From NCBI GenBank assembly GCA_016931965.1, contig JAFGDT010000081.1:1-47009 (forward strand): a DNA stretch of 47,009 nt, written 5' to 3'. The notes beneath the pieces were generated by a model. The model saw only the letters and a program-made list of their open reading frames with translations, did no database searches and had not been told where the DNA came from. Shown here piece after piece: positions 17,532-27,491 of the stretch. Every line of letters starts with the position of its first letter. The first letter of the stretch is position 1. Made by a program: the position numbers and the translations under genes. This stretch comes from a bacterium. GTDB lineage: Bacteria; Zhuqueibacterota; QNDG01; DSAB01.

Positions 17532-19289
17532 GTGAAGCGATTGGTTATTCGGATTATTTTTATATTCGTTATCGGGATTATTTTCGGAATTTATGAATCT
17601 GTACACTCTCAAATCATTACAATGTCCATTCAGAATAGTCCTGTAACGCGAGGTGCGACTGTTGAAATTCCTGTGAATATTCAGGGCATCAGCGTCAGCG
17701 ATTCTGTTCTGTGTTATCAAATGACATTTTGGTATGATTCTGATGTGGTTCAGTGTGTGGGTGCAACCAGTGTGGGAACAATGACCCAGCAGTGGGGAGA
17801 CCCTTACGTCGGTCCTAAAACGGACACGGTTCGTGTCGGAGGATTTACAACCAATCAGCCGACCAAAAGGCTTGTTCAAGATGCTGGACAACTGGTGAAA
17901 CTCCAGTTTCTGGTAATTGGCAATCCGGGAAGCAGCACCCTTGTTCGATTTATCAATGCAAAGTTATTTAATATTAATGGTGAGATGAACATCACCAATA
18001 AAATCAATGGGACGTTGACTGTCGTAACCAATCCGAACACAACGAATATCGACCTTATTCTTTATCCAGATTGGAACCGGATTTCTCTACCTATTGTTCC
18101 AACCAATAATACTTTTCCCGAGGTGTTTAATGGATTGCCAGTGGGGTATGTGCGTGCTTTTTATTATGGAGAGAATTATAAGACTTGGGTTCGTGGACGC
18201 CCCAGTTATGCAAATGATCTCTACTGGATGGATGGCATCCATGGGTATGAAATGCGATTGGATTCCACTGTTGCCGTAACGCTTCAGACATCTGGTGAGT
18301 TGGTGTCTTTAAATACACCTATCATTTTATATAAAGGTTGGAATTTAATAAGCTATTTACCTTCCGTTTCCGATGAGATCACGCATGCTTTAGAGTTCAT
18401 TGACTTGTTGTATTTATATGTAATTGAATATCGTGAATATGATTTAGAGCATCCCGTGCGTACGTGGGGTCGAGATCGACCTCCGTATGCGAATGACTTG
18501 TCTGAATTGACACCATTAATAGGTTATTGGGTTGAAATGGATACTTCCAGTACATTAATATATCCAGAGAGTCCTCTACCTAAGTTTCTTTTAAAATCAT
18601 CGTTCTATCAGAATGTAGAACATCATTTTATTACCGATCAAACGCCCAGATCTTGTGATTTCTGGGCTGATCAACCGGATATTCTATTCGAAGGGGATTC
18701 GATTTGCGTATATGATGTAGACGGTATCCTTTGTGGAAAGACGGCAGTTTTTCAAGAGGGTGGTTTCTTGGTTCATGTTTTTGGGGATGATTTATCAACT
18801 TTAGACATTGATGAAGGCCCTTTATCAGGTGAGGAGGTCAGATTCACAGTCAATGGAGATTCTGCTACTGTTGTTGGGGCTTCGCCCGATTCAAAATCCC
18901 CTTTGGTTATGGGTGAAAAAGCGATTTGGGAAGATAAGGAATCAAAACATGTTCAATTAGAAATTAATCAAAGTTATACAAATGACCATTCAAATCTGGA
19001 TGTGCCAATTAATATGGTAGATATGAAAAATTATCCCAATCCCTTCAATTCTCAGACGGTCATATCTTATCAAATTCCTGCAAAAGGGAATGTATCCATT
19101 CATATATTTGATGCAACAGGCAGGATCGTCAGGACATTGGTTCAAAATCGTTTCCATGAGCCCGGTCAGTATGATGTCCGATGGGATGGATATGATGAGC
19201 AGGGAGAACCGGTATCCTCCGGTGTTTATATCTATCAGCTCCAGACGGGAGATATCCGGTTAAATAAGAAAATGATACTTTTATATTAA
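17532..19289 (+). CDS. Secreted cohesin-domain protein with two WN/RGRPxYANDL repeats and sorting domain
   Basis: GTG 17532 is preferred because AAGGAG (17517-17522) lies 9 nt upstream and gives a compact signal peptide MKRLVIRIIFIFVIGIIF and 585 aa. In-frame ATGs at 17490, overlapping the previous stop, and 17514 are alternatives. After the signal (about 1-27) comes a cohesin-type domain (about 28-172), recognised from the paired-strand pattern VEIPVNIQGI, MTFWYDSDVVQCVGA and GQLVKLQFLVIG. Two related ~90-residue repeats follow, each with a LILYPDWNRIS/IILYKGWNLIS start and RGRPSYANDL/RDRPPYANDL. Then comes a module shared with the 1402-aa protein (VHVFGDD...RFTVNGDSATVVG), and finally YPNPFNSQT and the sorting domain. 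The middle part is more AT-rich than its neighbours. Possible scaffold or adhesion subunit. Confidence 0.8.
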   Translation: MKRLVIRIIFIFVIGIIFGIYESVHSQIITMSIQNSPVTRGATVEIPVNIQGISVSDSVLCYQMTFWYDSDVVQCVGATSVGTMTQQWGDPYVGPKTDTVRVGGFTTNQPTKRLVQDAGQLVKLQFLVIGNPGSSTLVRFINAKLFNINGEMNITNKINGTLTVVTNPNTTNIDLILYPDWNRISLPIVPTNNTFPEVFNGLPVGYVRAFYYGENYKTWVRGRPSYANDLYWMDGIHGYEMRLDSTVAVTLQTSGELVSLNTPIILYKGWNLISYLPSVSDEITHALEFIDLLYLYVIEYREYDLEHPVRTWGRDRPPYANDLSELTPLIGYWVEMDTSSTLIYPESPLPKFLLKSSFYQNVEHHFITDQTPRSCDFWADQPDILFEGDSICVYDVDGILCGKTAVFQEGGFLVHVFGDDLSTLDIDEGPLSGEEVRFTVNGDSATVVGASPDSKSPLVMGEKAIWEDKESKHVQLEINQSYTNDHSNLDVPINMVDMKNYPNPFNSQTVISYQIPAKGNVSIHIFDATGRIVRTLVQNRFHEPGQYDVRWDGYDEQGEPVSSGVYIYQLQTGDIRLNKKMILLY

Positions 19290-19319
19290 AAACTGTTTAA
19301 GCCTTAGGGGAGGTCAATC

Positions 19320-22300
19320 ATGAAAAGATCAAATTATTTGATCATATGGGCAGTGTGTTTATTAATGGGTTTATTCTTTCGGGTTTCAATGGCACAGGTT
19401 AATCAGATGCAAATATATCAACCCTATCAGGGCGAGGTCGTGGACTGGCATTGTCAGCAACTCAGATGGGTGGTTGTACCTTCATCGCCTACCGTTTATG
19501 TCAAAATTTCAATCGATCTGGGTAAAACCTGGCAGGATCTCAAACATCATGAACCGGGAGGTACTACACCCATTCCCGAAAATGAAGCCTGGAATGACGG
19601 ATACCTTACGTATGAAACACCCCATGTATGGACAAAACAAGCCATTATACGGCTTATTAATCGTTATGATTTAAGTGATTATACGGACAGTAAAGTATTT
19701 GCAATTCGGCATACCATTCCTGAATCGCTTGTCGTCACACATCCGCAAGCTGGTGATTCCTTTGTTGCAGGATCTGCAGCAGAAATTAGCTGGCATACCA
19801 ATCACCCTACTGCTTATGAATATGATATTGAATTGTCCACTGATGGACAGCAAACCTGGAGTATGATTTGTGAACAGGCATATAATGATGGCTATTATTA
19901 CTGGCGCATTCCCCCCGATCTCGAGTCGGATAATTGTTATATTAGACTTTATAGTGATTTACATGGCTGGGGGCATACCGATACGACAGGCCCGTTTCGT
20001 ATCACGAAGAATACTCAAGCAACTTACTTAGAGGATGTTTCTTTAACTGCTGGATTGGATTTGGAGGGCAGTTATCGTTGTGTCTCCTGGGTTGATCTCA
20101 ATCAGGATGCATATCTTGATCTTTTTATATCGGGCACCGAGGGATATCCCAATTTATCCTATTTAAATAACAGAGATGGAACGTTTTCCAAAGGATTTCT
20201 TCAAGCGGATGTTGAAGATACAGAGGGCTACAACCGCGCAGCCGTATTTGGTGATATTAACAATGACGGTTATCCGGATCTGTATCTTGGAGGTGGAAAT
20301 GGTTTTTACGATAAACTTTTTCTGAATAATGGAGATGGAACATTTGAGAATATCACCAGTCAAGCAGGGATTGGCGCATTTTCTCAGGAAACAAATGGTG
20401 TCTCTTTTTTGGATTATGATCTGGATGGTGATCTTGATATTTATGTCTGTAAAAATGGGATGCACAATTTGCTATATCGGAATGAGGGTAATATAACTTT
20501 CACAGATGTATCTGCAATAGCGGGTGTTGAAGGCATACCCGAGGCAGGTACTTCAGCAGTGGCGGTTGGAGATTATAATAGAGATAGATACCCGGATTTA
20601 TATGTGGTTAATTCAGGGAATGAAGGCAATAAACTTTATAATAACAATGGTGACGGTACATTTAGCGATGTGACCCATTGGCCGATTGGTTTAGAGTGGT
20701 CCAACAGCAAGACTGCTGAATGGGGAGACTTCAATAACGATGGATTGCTTGATCTTTATGTTGTTCGTAAATACAGTTCCAATAGACTCTTTCAGTATAA
20801 TTATAATGGTCTGTTTACGGATATTACAGACCAAGCCCAGGTGGGGGACACCGGAGAGGGTGTCGTATTATCAATAGGTGATTTAGACGGTGATGGGCGT
20901 CAGGATATTTGTGTTGGAAATAGTGGCCAGTTGCTTTTCTACCTGCAAAACAGCGAAGGGGCTTTTGATGAACAGAGTAGCCTCTCCGGTTTGGTTTCAT
21001 TGGATGAACCGAGGGGGATGGCTTTGGGGGATTATGACAATGATGGTGATCTGGATCTGTTCGTTGTTAATTGGAATGGTCCGAGTAAACTTTTTGAGAA
21101 CAAATATACGGATATCAGTGAAAATCATTATTTGAAAGTGAGATTGGAAGGTGTGATGAGCAATAAGGACGCCATCGGTGCACGCGTATTGATTTTTCAT
21201 GGTTATAATCTTTTTCATGGTGATACCAATCGTCAGGTTCGTGAAGTGCAGGCTGGTAAGGGTTATGGTGATTGCAACAGTCTGGAAGTTGAATTCGGGC
21301 TGGGTTCGTTTGACTTTATTGATAATATGATGATCTTCTGGCCGTCAGGTATTGTACAAACTTTCAGCGATTTGTTTGTGGACAGTCTTTATTGTATTCG
21401 AGAGATTCCTGAACCTGATCCTGAGGAAAATCCGGACGCATTGACGGTTATGCAACCCATAGAAGGCGCCACCTTTCAATCGGGAACAATTGAATCTATT
21501 TCATGGGAAACAGCAGGGAATATTGAACAGGTGCTTCTTGAATACTCCACTGATGGTGGAAAATTATTTCAACCTATTACGATTGCAGGGAACAGTGGCC
21601 TGTTCGATTGGTCTATCCCCCATAATATTGCTTCGGACAGTTGCTGTATTCGGATAGCTGATGCGGAAGACGGAAGCCCTGCCGATACGAGTGGACTGTT
21701 TCGGTTGGAGATCCCGATTATTTCGTTTCATTGGGATATCGGTATGCTCGAACAGAAAGCGGGCGATTCTTTCTGGATTACACTCAATCTGGGTAATGAA
21801 GAACAGCAAGTCTATTCGATGATGAATTTATCAGGTGGGGGACAGTTCTCTATGCCGGTCTATGTCAATATCGTTCCCGACAGTTTCGTCCTGGGTCCTA
21901 TGTGGGGAAATAATCCGTGGATTGACATCGAAATCGATACCCTGTTGGGACAGTTTTCTTTCAGTCTTCAAAGGTCCGTTGGCGAGGGAGGATTTCATGG
22001 ATTTGGAGAGGTTGCCCGCATCCTGTTTAGGTCCAAATTCAATACACCGGACAGTATGGAAATGGTAGTTAAACTGGATAGTCTTTCCTTAAAAGATACG
22101 GCATGGACAGATATTCCGATATATATCGACAGTCTGACGATTTCTATTCTCAACGACGGACTGATCGTATGGCCGGGAGATACGGATAATAATGGCATTG
22201 TCAATCAGAAGGATGTTCTGCCCCTCGGATTATACTGGGAGGTCGAAGGGCCCATGCGAAGTGGATTGTCCCTTGATTGGATCGGACAGAAATGTGTTCC

Positions 22301-23156
22301 CTGGATGCCCGATTGTGTTACTTACTCTGACGGGAATGGAGATGGGCAGGTTGATGCGTATGATTTAACGGCTATCGAGCAAAATTGGAGTCAGCAGCAT
22401 GATAATGGTCATTCGGTGTTCCCCCTCGGTCAGCAAGCCTCGGTTGGGAAAATATATTTACAGGTGGCTGATCATGAGCCATACGCGCCTTTCAGTACGG
22501 ATATTCTGATCAATGGAGAGGCGAATCTGTATGGCATGGCTTTAAACTTCTGTTATTATCAAGAGAAGATCGAGATCGATTCGGTTGAAATCGGTTCATT
22601 GTGGGGGGGTGAGGTTCTTTTTCTCTATTCGGATAATGCCGATACCGGAGAGGTTGGCATTGGCATTTCACTAAAAACTGTTCAACAGGGCCAGAGTGCG
22701 AATGGACTTCTTGCCAGGGTCTGGATGAGGGTCAAACAGGATGTGCCTCTGAACCAACCTGTCATTTTCCGGATTGAGGATCTTCTCGCTGTTAATGCTT
22801 CCGGAGAGCGTTTGTTGGTCACAACCGAGAACGATGGTTTCATCACCGATGTGAGTGAACCATATACTCAAAAACCATTGACATTTCAGTTATACTCGAA
22901 CTATCCGAATCCTTTCAATCCTTCGACGGTTATATCCTATGATATCCCGAAAGATGTTCCTGTTCTTTTAAGGATCTATGATATATTGGGGCATGAGGTG
23001 CGCACATTGGTCAATAAAGAGCAAAAGAGCGGCCATTATGCAATCGAATGGGACAGCAGAGATGACAACGGATTGATGGTTTCCAGCGGCATCTACATCT
23101 ACAAAATTATTGCCGGAGATCACATGTCGACCAAGAAGTGCATGTTGATGAAGTAA
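19320..23156 (+). CDS. Secreted FG-GAP/ASPIC protein with dockerin flanked by two cohesin-like domains
   Basis: The 1278-aa protein starts at ATG 19320, preceded by GGGGAGG. Signal peptide: about 1-25, ending SMAQ. Order seen: two Ig-like domains (about 26-228); FG-GAP/VCBS repeats of a beta-propeller (about 231-597) with many DxDxDGxxD-like calcium loops such as DLDGDLDIYV and DYDNDGDLDLFVVN; an ASPIC/UnbV domain (about 604-695); a third Ig-like domain; a cohesin-like domain (about 800-945); a dockerin with two intact calcium loops, DTDNNGIVNQKD (954-965) and DGNGDGQVDAYD (1004-1015); a second cohesin-like domain (about 1041-1175); and the YPNPFNPST sorting domain. Probable extracellular binding protein that can dock and be docked upon. 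Confidence 0.87.
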   Translation: MKRSNYLIIWAVCLLMGLFFRVSMAQVNQMQIYQPYQGEVVDWHCQQLRWVVVPSSPTVYVKISIDLGKTWQDLKHHEPGGTTPIPENEAWNDGYLTYETPHVWTKQAIIRLINRYDLSDYTDSKVFAIRHTIPESLVVTHPQAGDSFVAGSAAEISWHTNHPTAYEYDIELSTDGQQTWSMICEQAYNDGYYYWRIPPDLESDNCYIRLYSDLHGWGHTDTTGPFRITKNTQATYLEDVSLTAGLDLEGSYRCVSWVDLNQDAYLDLFISGTEGYPNLSYLNNRDGTFSKGFLQADVEDTEGYNRAAVFGDINNDGYPDLYLGGGNGFYDKLFLNNGDGTFENITSQAGIGAFSQETNGVSFLDYDLDGDLDIYVCKNGMHNLLYRNEGNITFTDVSAIAGVEGIPEAGTSAVAVGDYNRDRYPDLYVVNSGNEGNKLYNNNGDGTFSDVTHWPIGLEWSNSKTAEWGDFNNDGLLDLYVVRKYSSNRLFQYNYNGLFTDITDQAQVGDTGEGVVLSIGDLDGDGRQDICVGNSGQLLFYLQNSEGAFDEQSSLSGLVSLDEPRGMALGDYDNDGDLDLFVVNWNGPSKLFENKYTDISENHYLKVRLEGVMSNKDAIGARVLIFHGYNLFHGDTNRQVREVQAGKGYGDCNSLEVEFGLGSFDFIDNMMIFWPSGIVQTFSDLFVDSLYCIREIPEPDPEENPDALTVMQPIEGATFQSGTIESISWETAGNIEQVLLEYSTDGGKLFQPITIAGNSGLFDWSIPHNIASDSCCIRIADAEDGSPADTSGLFRLEIPIISFHWDIGMLEQKAGDSFWITLNLGNEEQQVYSMMNLSGGGQFSMPVYVNIVPDSFVLGPMWGNNPWIDIEIDTLLGQFSFSLQRSVGEGGFHGFGEVARILFRSKFNTPDSMEMVVKLDSLSLKDTAWTDIPIYIDSLTISILNDGLIVWPGDTDNNGIVNQKDVLPLGLYWEVEGPMRSGLSLDWIGQKCVPWMPDCVTYSDGNGDGQVDAYDLTAIEQNWSQQHDNGHSVFPLGQQASVGKIYLQVADHEPYAPFSTDILINGEANLYGMALNFCYYQEKIEIDSVEIGSLWGGEVLFLYSDNADTGEVGIGISLKTVQQGQSANGLLARVWMRVKQDVPLNQPVIFRIEDLLAVNASGERLLVTTENDGFITDVSEPYTQKPLTFQLYSNYPNPFNPSTVISYDIPKDVPVLLRIYDILGHEVRTLVNKEQKSGHYAIEWDSRDDNGLMVSSGIYIYKIIAGDHMSTKKCMLMK

Positions 23157-23224
23157 TTGAATGATAATTAAAAAAAGAGGGTGATAGATTTTTTTTATTT
23201 TGAACAATCATTTGAGAGTAAAAA

Positions 23225-26200
23225 ATGAACAATAAACATTTGTCTAAATTTTGGACTTTTGTATTTTGTGTTATTGTAGTCATGCTTATCACAAGTACAG
23301 GATATACACAAATAGAAAATTGTGATTTTTACGGTACAGCACAGATACATGGTGTGGGTGTTACCAGCAGTAATACGATTACGGCTTATAATCAATATGA
23401 TCAGTTATTGAGTTCAGATCTCTATTATATTGGGGGTGGGAATTATGCAATTCATGTCTATGGTGATCCCAATGTTCTGGAAAACACACCTATTACCTTT
23501 AAAATTGATAACGAAACAGCCAATGTAGTTGGTGGAAGCAATATTTGGAATCAGAAACAGTCTAAAGAATGTAATCTAAATGTACCCAGTGCGCCTAATT
23601 ATCCTGTGGCGGATGCGGGTGGGCCCTATTCGGGAAATGAGGGCAGTACGATTGTTTTGAATGGATCGGGATCGCAGTATGCGGATACCTACAGCTGGAA
23701 CTTTGGAGACGGAACGCCCAATGGGAGCGGCGTTACGCCATCCCATAAATACATGGATAATGGAACCTATTCTGTTTCATTAACGGTGACCAATGCGATC
23801 GGATCGGATACGGATTACTCAACGGCCAATATCTACAACGTCGCACCGACGGTCGAAGCCGGGAACAACCAAACAACCAACGAAGGCACGACCGTCTCTT
23901 TGGCTCCTGCCACATTTACTGATCCTGCTCTGGGTCATGATAACTATTCGGCAACGATTAATTGGGGTGATGGCAATATTACGAATGGAAGCGTCACGCC
24001 GCCATCAGCAGGAAATGGAACTGTTTCAGGCAGTCATGCCTATGGGGATAACGGTGTTTTCACAGTGACCGTTACTGTGAATGATGGAGATGGAGGTATT
24101 GGTAACGATCAATTTACCGTTACTTCAAATAATGTTCCACCGACGGCCAATGCAGGCGGTCCTTATTATGGAGTCACCGACCATCCCGTTCAGTTGAATG
24201 GAAGTGGTACAGATCCCGGGTTTAATGATGTTTTGACCTATGCATGGGATCTGGATAACAGCGGCACATATGAAACATCCGGACAGAATCCCACTGTGAC
24301 CTTCTCCTCACCGGGTACGTACACAGTCGGTTTGAGGGTTTCCGATGATGATGGAGGAATCGATACCGATCAGGCCACGATAGAAATTAATGTCGGTGTT
24401 CAAATTATTATTGATACGTTTCCGAGTGGGAAATACATCACCGTTGATGGTCAGCAATACACCGCTCCAAAGACATTTTACTGGATTCCTGGCAACTCCC
24501 ACTATCTGAGTGCTCCGGCTACACAGTGGTATGGAGGTGAGGGCAGCGTTTTGGATTTTGATTTTTGGAATGACGGCGGAGCCCGGGAACACGGCATTGT
24601 CGTTCCCAGTACACCGAGAAGCTACACCGCTTATTATCAGGTGAAGCACTGGCTGGAAATAGATAATGGGGGAAGGGGAGGTAATCCAATAGGTGAGGGT
24701 TATTACACTCCAGGCGCACAGGTGGTGATTTGGATTGATTCAATTGCTTATAGTCCGGAAGGGAATATCCGCTCCACATTTCAGAGCTGGACAGGATCCG
24801 GAAACGGATCCTATTCCGGCAGTCAGAGGCAGGTGATTGTGACCGTGAATGAGCCGCTCACGCAGACTGTAAACTGGTCGTCTGAATACCTGCTCGATAT
24901 ACAAGACGATTATAATACCGGTATCGGTGAGGGATGGTATCTGCCAGGCGCTTTTGTTGAGATTTCGGTTGACGGCTCAGTAGAGATCGGCAATCAGGCC
25001 AGGCATCAGTTTCTGTCCTGGGAAGGAGAAGGCGAAGGATCGTACACAGGTACGGATAATCCTGTGGTCGTCTATATGAATGGTCCGATCGTCGAGACGG
25101 CAATCTGGCAGACACAATACTATCTGGATCTGGATTCTACGTACGGCGGTTCTACAGGAGAAGGCTGGTACAGTGAGGGTGCGATTGCTACCGTGGAGCT
25201 CGACACCTTGGTTGAGGTAGAGGAAGGTGAACGTTTAAAATTCGATCGCTGGGAAGGAAGCGGTTCAGGTGCTTATACAGGTGAGAATTGGACATTTCAG
25301 GTAGAAATGAACGGTCCTATTACAGAAACGGCTCAATGGGAAAGGCAATATTATCTCACTGTAATTTCTGATTGGGGAAATCCAACAGGCGAGGGATGGT
25401 ATGATGAAAATGCCCTTGTATCAATCTCGGTCGATGCCGTGGATTCTGTAACCGATGAAATTCAATATCTTTTTAGTCATTGGACAGGAACGGGATCTGT
25501 CCACTATTCGGGAACGGAGCTGGAACCCAGCATATTGCTTGAAGGACCTGTAGAACAAACGGCCCATTGGAACCTTCAGTATTTCGTTTATTTGGAGATC
25601 GATCCCCCAGAGGGGGGTGAGATATTTCCCATAACGGCACCTGGGGGATGGGTCAACGCGATCGATACTTTGAAATTAACCGCTGTCGGAGAGGTGGATA
25701 GCGGTTACGGGTTTTCTCATTGGTCCGGTGACATTGAAGGCGAGGAAAATCCTTTACAAACCATTTTAGAGGGTCCTGTTCATTTAACAGCCCATTTCAA
25801 AAAGGGTAGGGTCATTGTCAATAGTGAACCGTCAGGTTTGTTGCTCGTTATCGACGGGGAAGAGGTTGTTACGCCGGTTGTGTTCAGCTGGCTGGAAGGA
25901 GAGCATCATTCGCTGGGGGTTGTCACGCCTCAGGGGGATAACATTTCGATGAAATATGAATTCCGGGAATGGAGTGATGGGGGCGCTCAGCAACACGAGA
26001 TCGAAGTGGCAGACAGCCTGGTGGTTTATACGGCTGTTTTTGACGAATATTATTATATCCAAGTGGAATCGGATTATGGAAATACGGAGGGTGAGGGATG
26101 GTATCAAAAGGGAGATGAAGCTGTCATTTCTGTCCTCGATAGTCTGATTGAAGAAAACGGCCGTGTCAGACGCAGATTTGCCGGTTGGCAGGGAACAGGG

Positions 26201-27433
26201 AATGGATCTGTTACCAGTACGAAGACGATGATTACTGTCCATCCGCAGGGTCCCATAACCGAACGTGCGTTGTGGACTCCTCAATTTAAATTGCTCGTAA
26301 CGACTTATCCACCTATCTTGATCGGTGCAAGTGTTGAATTAACACCACCGGGACCGTGGTATGATACAGGTGATACGGTTTTCCTGGAGGCTGTCATCAC
26401 TGATCCATCCAATACTTTTATCGAATGGAGTGGCGATATTACCGGTACAGCCAATCCGATATCTGTCATTATCGATGAACCCATTGATATTGTGGCTCAT
26501 TTTATCACCCCCAATATGCCACCGCAAATTGTGGCTTTTCCCGACACTTCTATTATGGAAGATCAGTCCCTTATCATGTCTTTTCAGTGGCTTTCGCAAT
26601 ATATCACCGATGAAAGCGATGAATTTGAGGAATTGGAGTGGTCGTTTGACGGTGGTGTATATTTCACTTTCAACATTGATGAACCCCGTCAGAGGGCAAG
26701 TCTCATTCCAGCCCTGAACTGGAGTGGGATGCAACAGATTATCTGTTATGTGGTTGATCCCATCGGGATGACAGATGCTGATACGTTTGTTGTTCATGTT
26801 CTTGAAAGTCCGGATCCGCCGGGAGCATTTCGACTTGTCTCACCGCCTCAGGATACTGTTTTGCAGTATATGAATTTTCCTTTGGAATTTACATGGAAGC
26901 AGTCTGCAAATGTGGATTTGGGGGATGCCATCATGTACAGTTTCTATTTTAGTCCGTCGCCTGATTTGTCAGGAGTAGGTACTTTAAAAACAGCCTTTCT
27001 CAGCGACACAACAGCTATGCTCGTCCCTCAACTGGATGGATCGTACTACTGGGGTGTGCGTGCAAAAGACAGTCAGGGGTATCAGACCTGGTGTGATGAA
27101 GTGTTTCAGATAAGCATTCAAACTGGTGTCGAATCAGAAAGTGAGCAAATGCCTACACGGTATCATCTTTCTCAAAACTATCCCAATCCGTTTAATCCGG
27201 AAACCATGATTGAGTACCAACTGCCCAGAAGGGATCGCGTGGTTTTGCGTATTTTTGATATTCGGGGAAGTGTTGTACGAATACTGGTCGATGAAGAAGT
27301 CAATGCCGGTTGTTATAGAGTATTATGGGATGGTCAAGACGAACAGGGAGTGTTTGTTTCATCCGGGGTCTATTTTGTGGAAATCAGAACGGATCATTAT
27401 GTACAACACCGGAAGATGATCCTTATTCGATAA
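23225..27433 (+). CDS. Secreted PKD and InlB-like repeat protein with sorting domain
   Basis: The 1402-aa protein starts at ATG 23225, with only a weak ribosome-binding site (GAGAG). Signal peptide: about 1-29. Residues about 30-125 match the module near the C-terminus of the 585-aa protein (VHVYGDP, ITFKIDNETANVVGG). Three PKD domains follow (about 128-390), with DAGGPYSG, WNFGDG and GTYTVGLRVSDDDGG motifs. Next come PEGA-like units (FPSGKYITVDG, EPSGLLLVIDG) alternating with five ~72-residue repeats holding GEGWY and FxxWxGxGxGxYxG, and two divergent InlB-like units (about 392-1095). A cadherin-like and a fibronectin-like domain follow, then YPNPFNPET. No enzyme domain is seen. It is the last gene before the terminator at 27463. 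Likely a surface adhesin or structural protein. Confidence 0.85.
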   Translation: MNNKHLSKFWTFVFCVIVVMLITSTGYTQIENCDFYGTAQIHGVGVTSSNTITAYNQYDQLLSSDLYYIGGGNYAIHVYGDPNVLENTPITFKIDNETANVVGGSNIWNQKQSKECNLNVPSAPNYPVADAGGPYSGNEGSTIVLNGSGSQYADTYSWNFGDGTPNGSGVTPSHKYMDNGTYSVSLTVTNAIGSDTDYSTANIYNVAPTVEAGNNQTTNEGTTVSLAPATFTDPALGHDNYSATINWGDGNITNGSVTPPSAGNGTVSGSHAYGDNGVFTVTVTVNDGDGGIGNDQFTVTSNNVPPTANAGGPYYGVTDHPVQLNGSGTDPGFNDVLTYAWDLDNSGTYETSGQNPTVTFSSPGTYTVGLRVSDDDGGIDTDQATIEINVGVQIIIDTFPSGKYITVDGQQYTAPKTFYWIPGNSHYLSAPATQWYGGEGSVLDFDFWNDGGAREHGIVVPSTPRSYTAYYQVKHWLEIDNGGRGGNPIGEGYYTPGAQVVIWIDSIAYSPEGNIRSTFQSWTGSGNGSYSGSQRQVIVTVNEPLTQTVNWSSEYLLDIQDDYNTGIGEGWYLPGAFVEISVDGSVEIGNQARHQFLSWEGEGEGSYTGTDNPVVVYMNGPIVETAIWQTQYYLDLDSTYGGSTGEGWYSEGAIATVELDTLVEVEEGERLKFDRWEGSGSGAYTGENWTFQVEMNGPITETAQWERQYYLTVISDWGNPTGEGWYDENALVSISVDAVDSVTDEIQYLFSHWTGTGSVHYSGTELEPSILLEGPVEQTAHWNLQYFVYLEIDPPEGGEIFPITAPGGWVNAIDTLKLTAVGEVDSGYGFSHWSGDIEGEENPLQTILEGPVHLTAHFKKGRVIVNSEPSGLLLVIDGEEVVTPVVFSWLEGEHHSLGVVTPQGDNISMKYEFREWSDGGAQQHEIEVADSLVVYTAVFDEYYYIQVESDYGNTEGEGWYQKGDEAVISVLDSLIEENGRVRRRFAGWQGTGNGSVTSTKTMITVHPQGPITERALWTPQFKLLVTTYPPILIGASVELTPPGPWYDTGDTVFLEAVITDPSNTFIEWSGDITGTANPISVIIDEPIDIVAHFITPNMPPQIVAFPDTSIMEDQSLIMSFQWLSQYITDESDEFEELEWSFDGGVYFTFNIDEPRQRASLIPALNWSGMQQIICYVVDPIGMTDADTFVVHVLESPDPPGAFRLVSPPQDTVLQYMNFPLEFTWKQSANVDLGDAIMYSFYFSPSPDLSGVGTLKTAFLSDTTAMLVPQLDGSYYWGVRAKDSQGYQTWCDEVFQISIQTGVESESEQMPTRYHLSQNYPNPFNPETMIEYQLPRRDRVVLRIFDIRGSVVRILVDEEVNAGCYRVLWDGQDEQGVFVSSGVYFVEIRTDHYVQHRKMILIR

Positions 27434-27462
27434 GACAAATCGTTCATACTCGAACCTAAGAG

Positions 27463-27491
27463 AAATCCCGATTCATCATCGGGATTTTTTC
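27463..27491 (+). terminator. Rho-independent terminator of the giant-protein cluster
   Basis: Perfect 10-bp arms AAATCCCGAT (27463-27472) and ATCGGGATTT (27478-27487) with a 5-nt loop run into a T-tract, 29 bp after the last stop codon. It is the clearest intrinsic terminator in the window. Confidence 0.9.
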
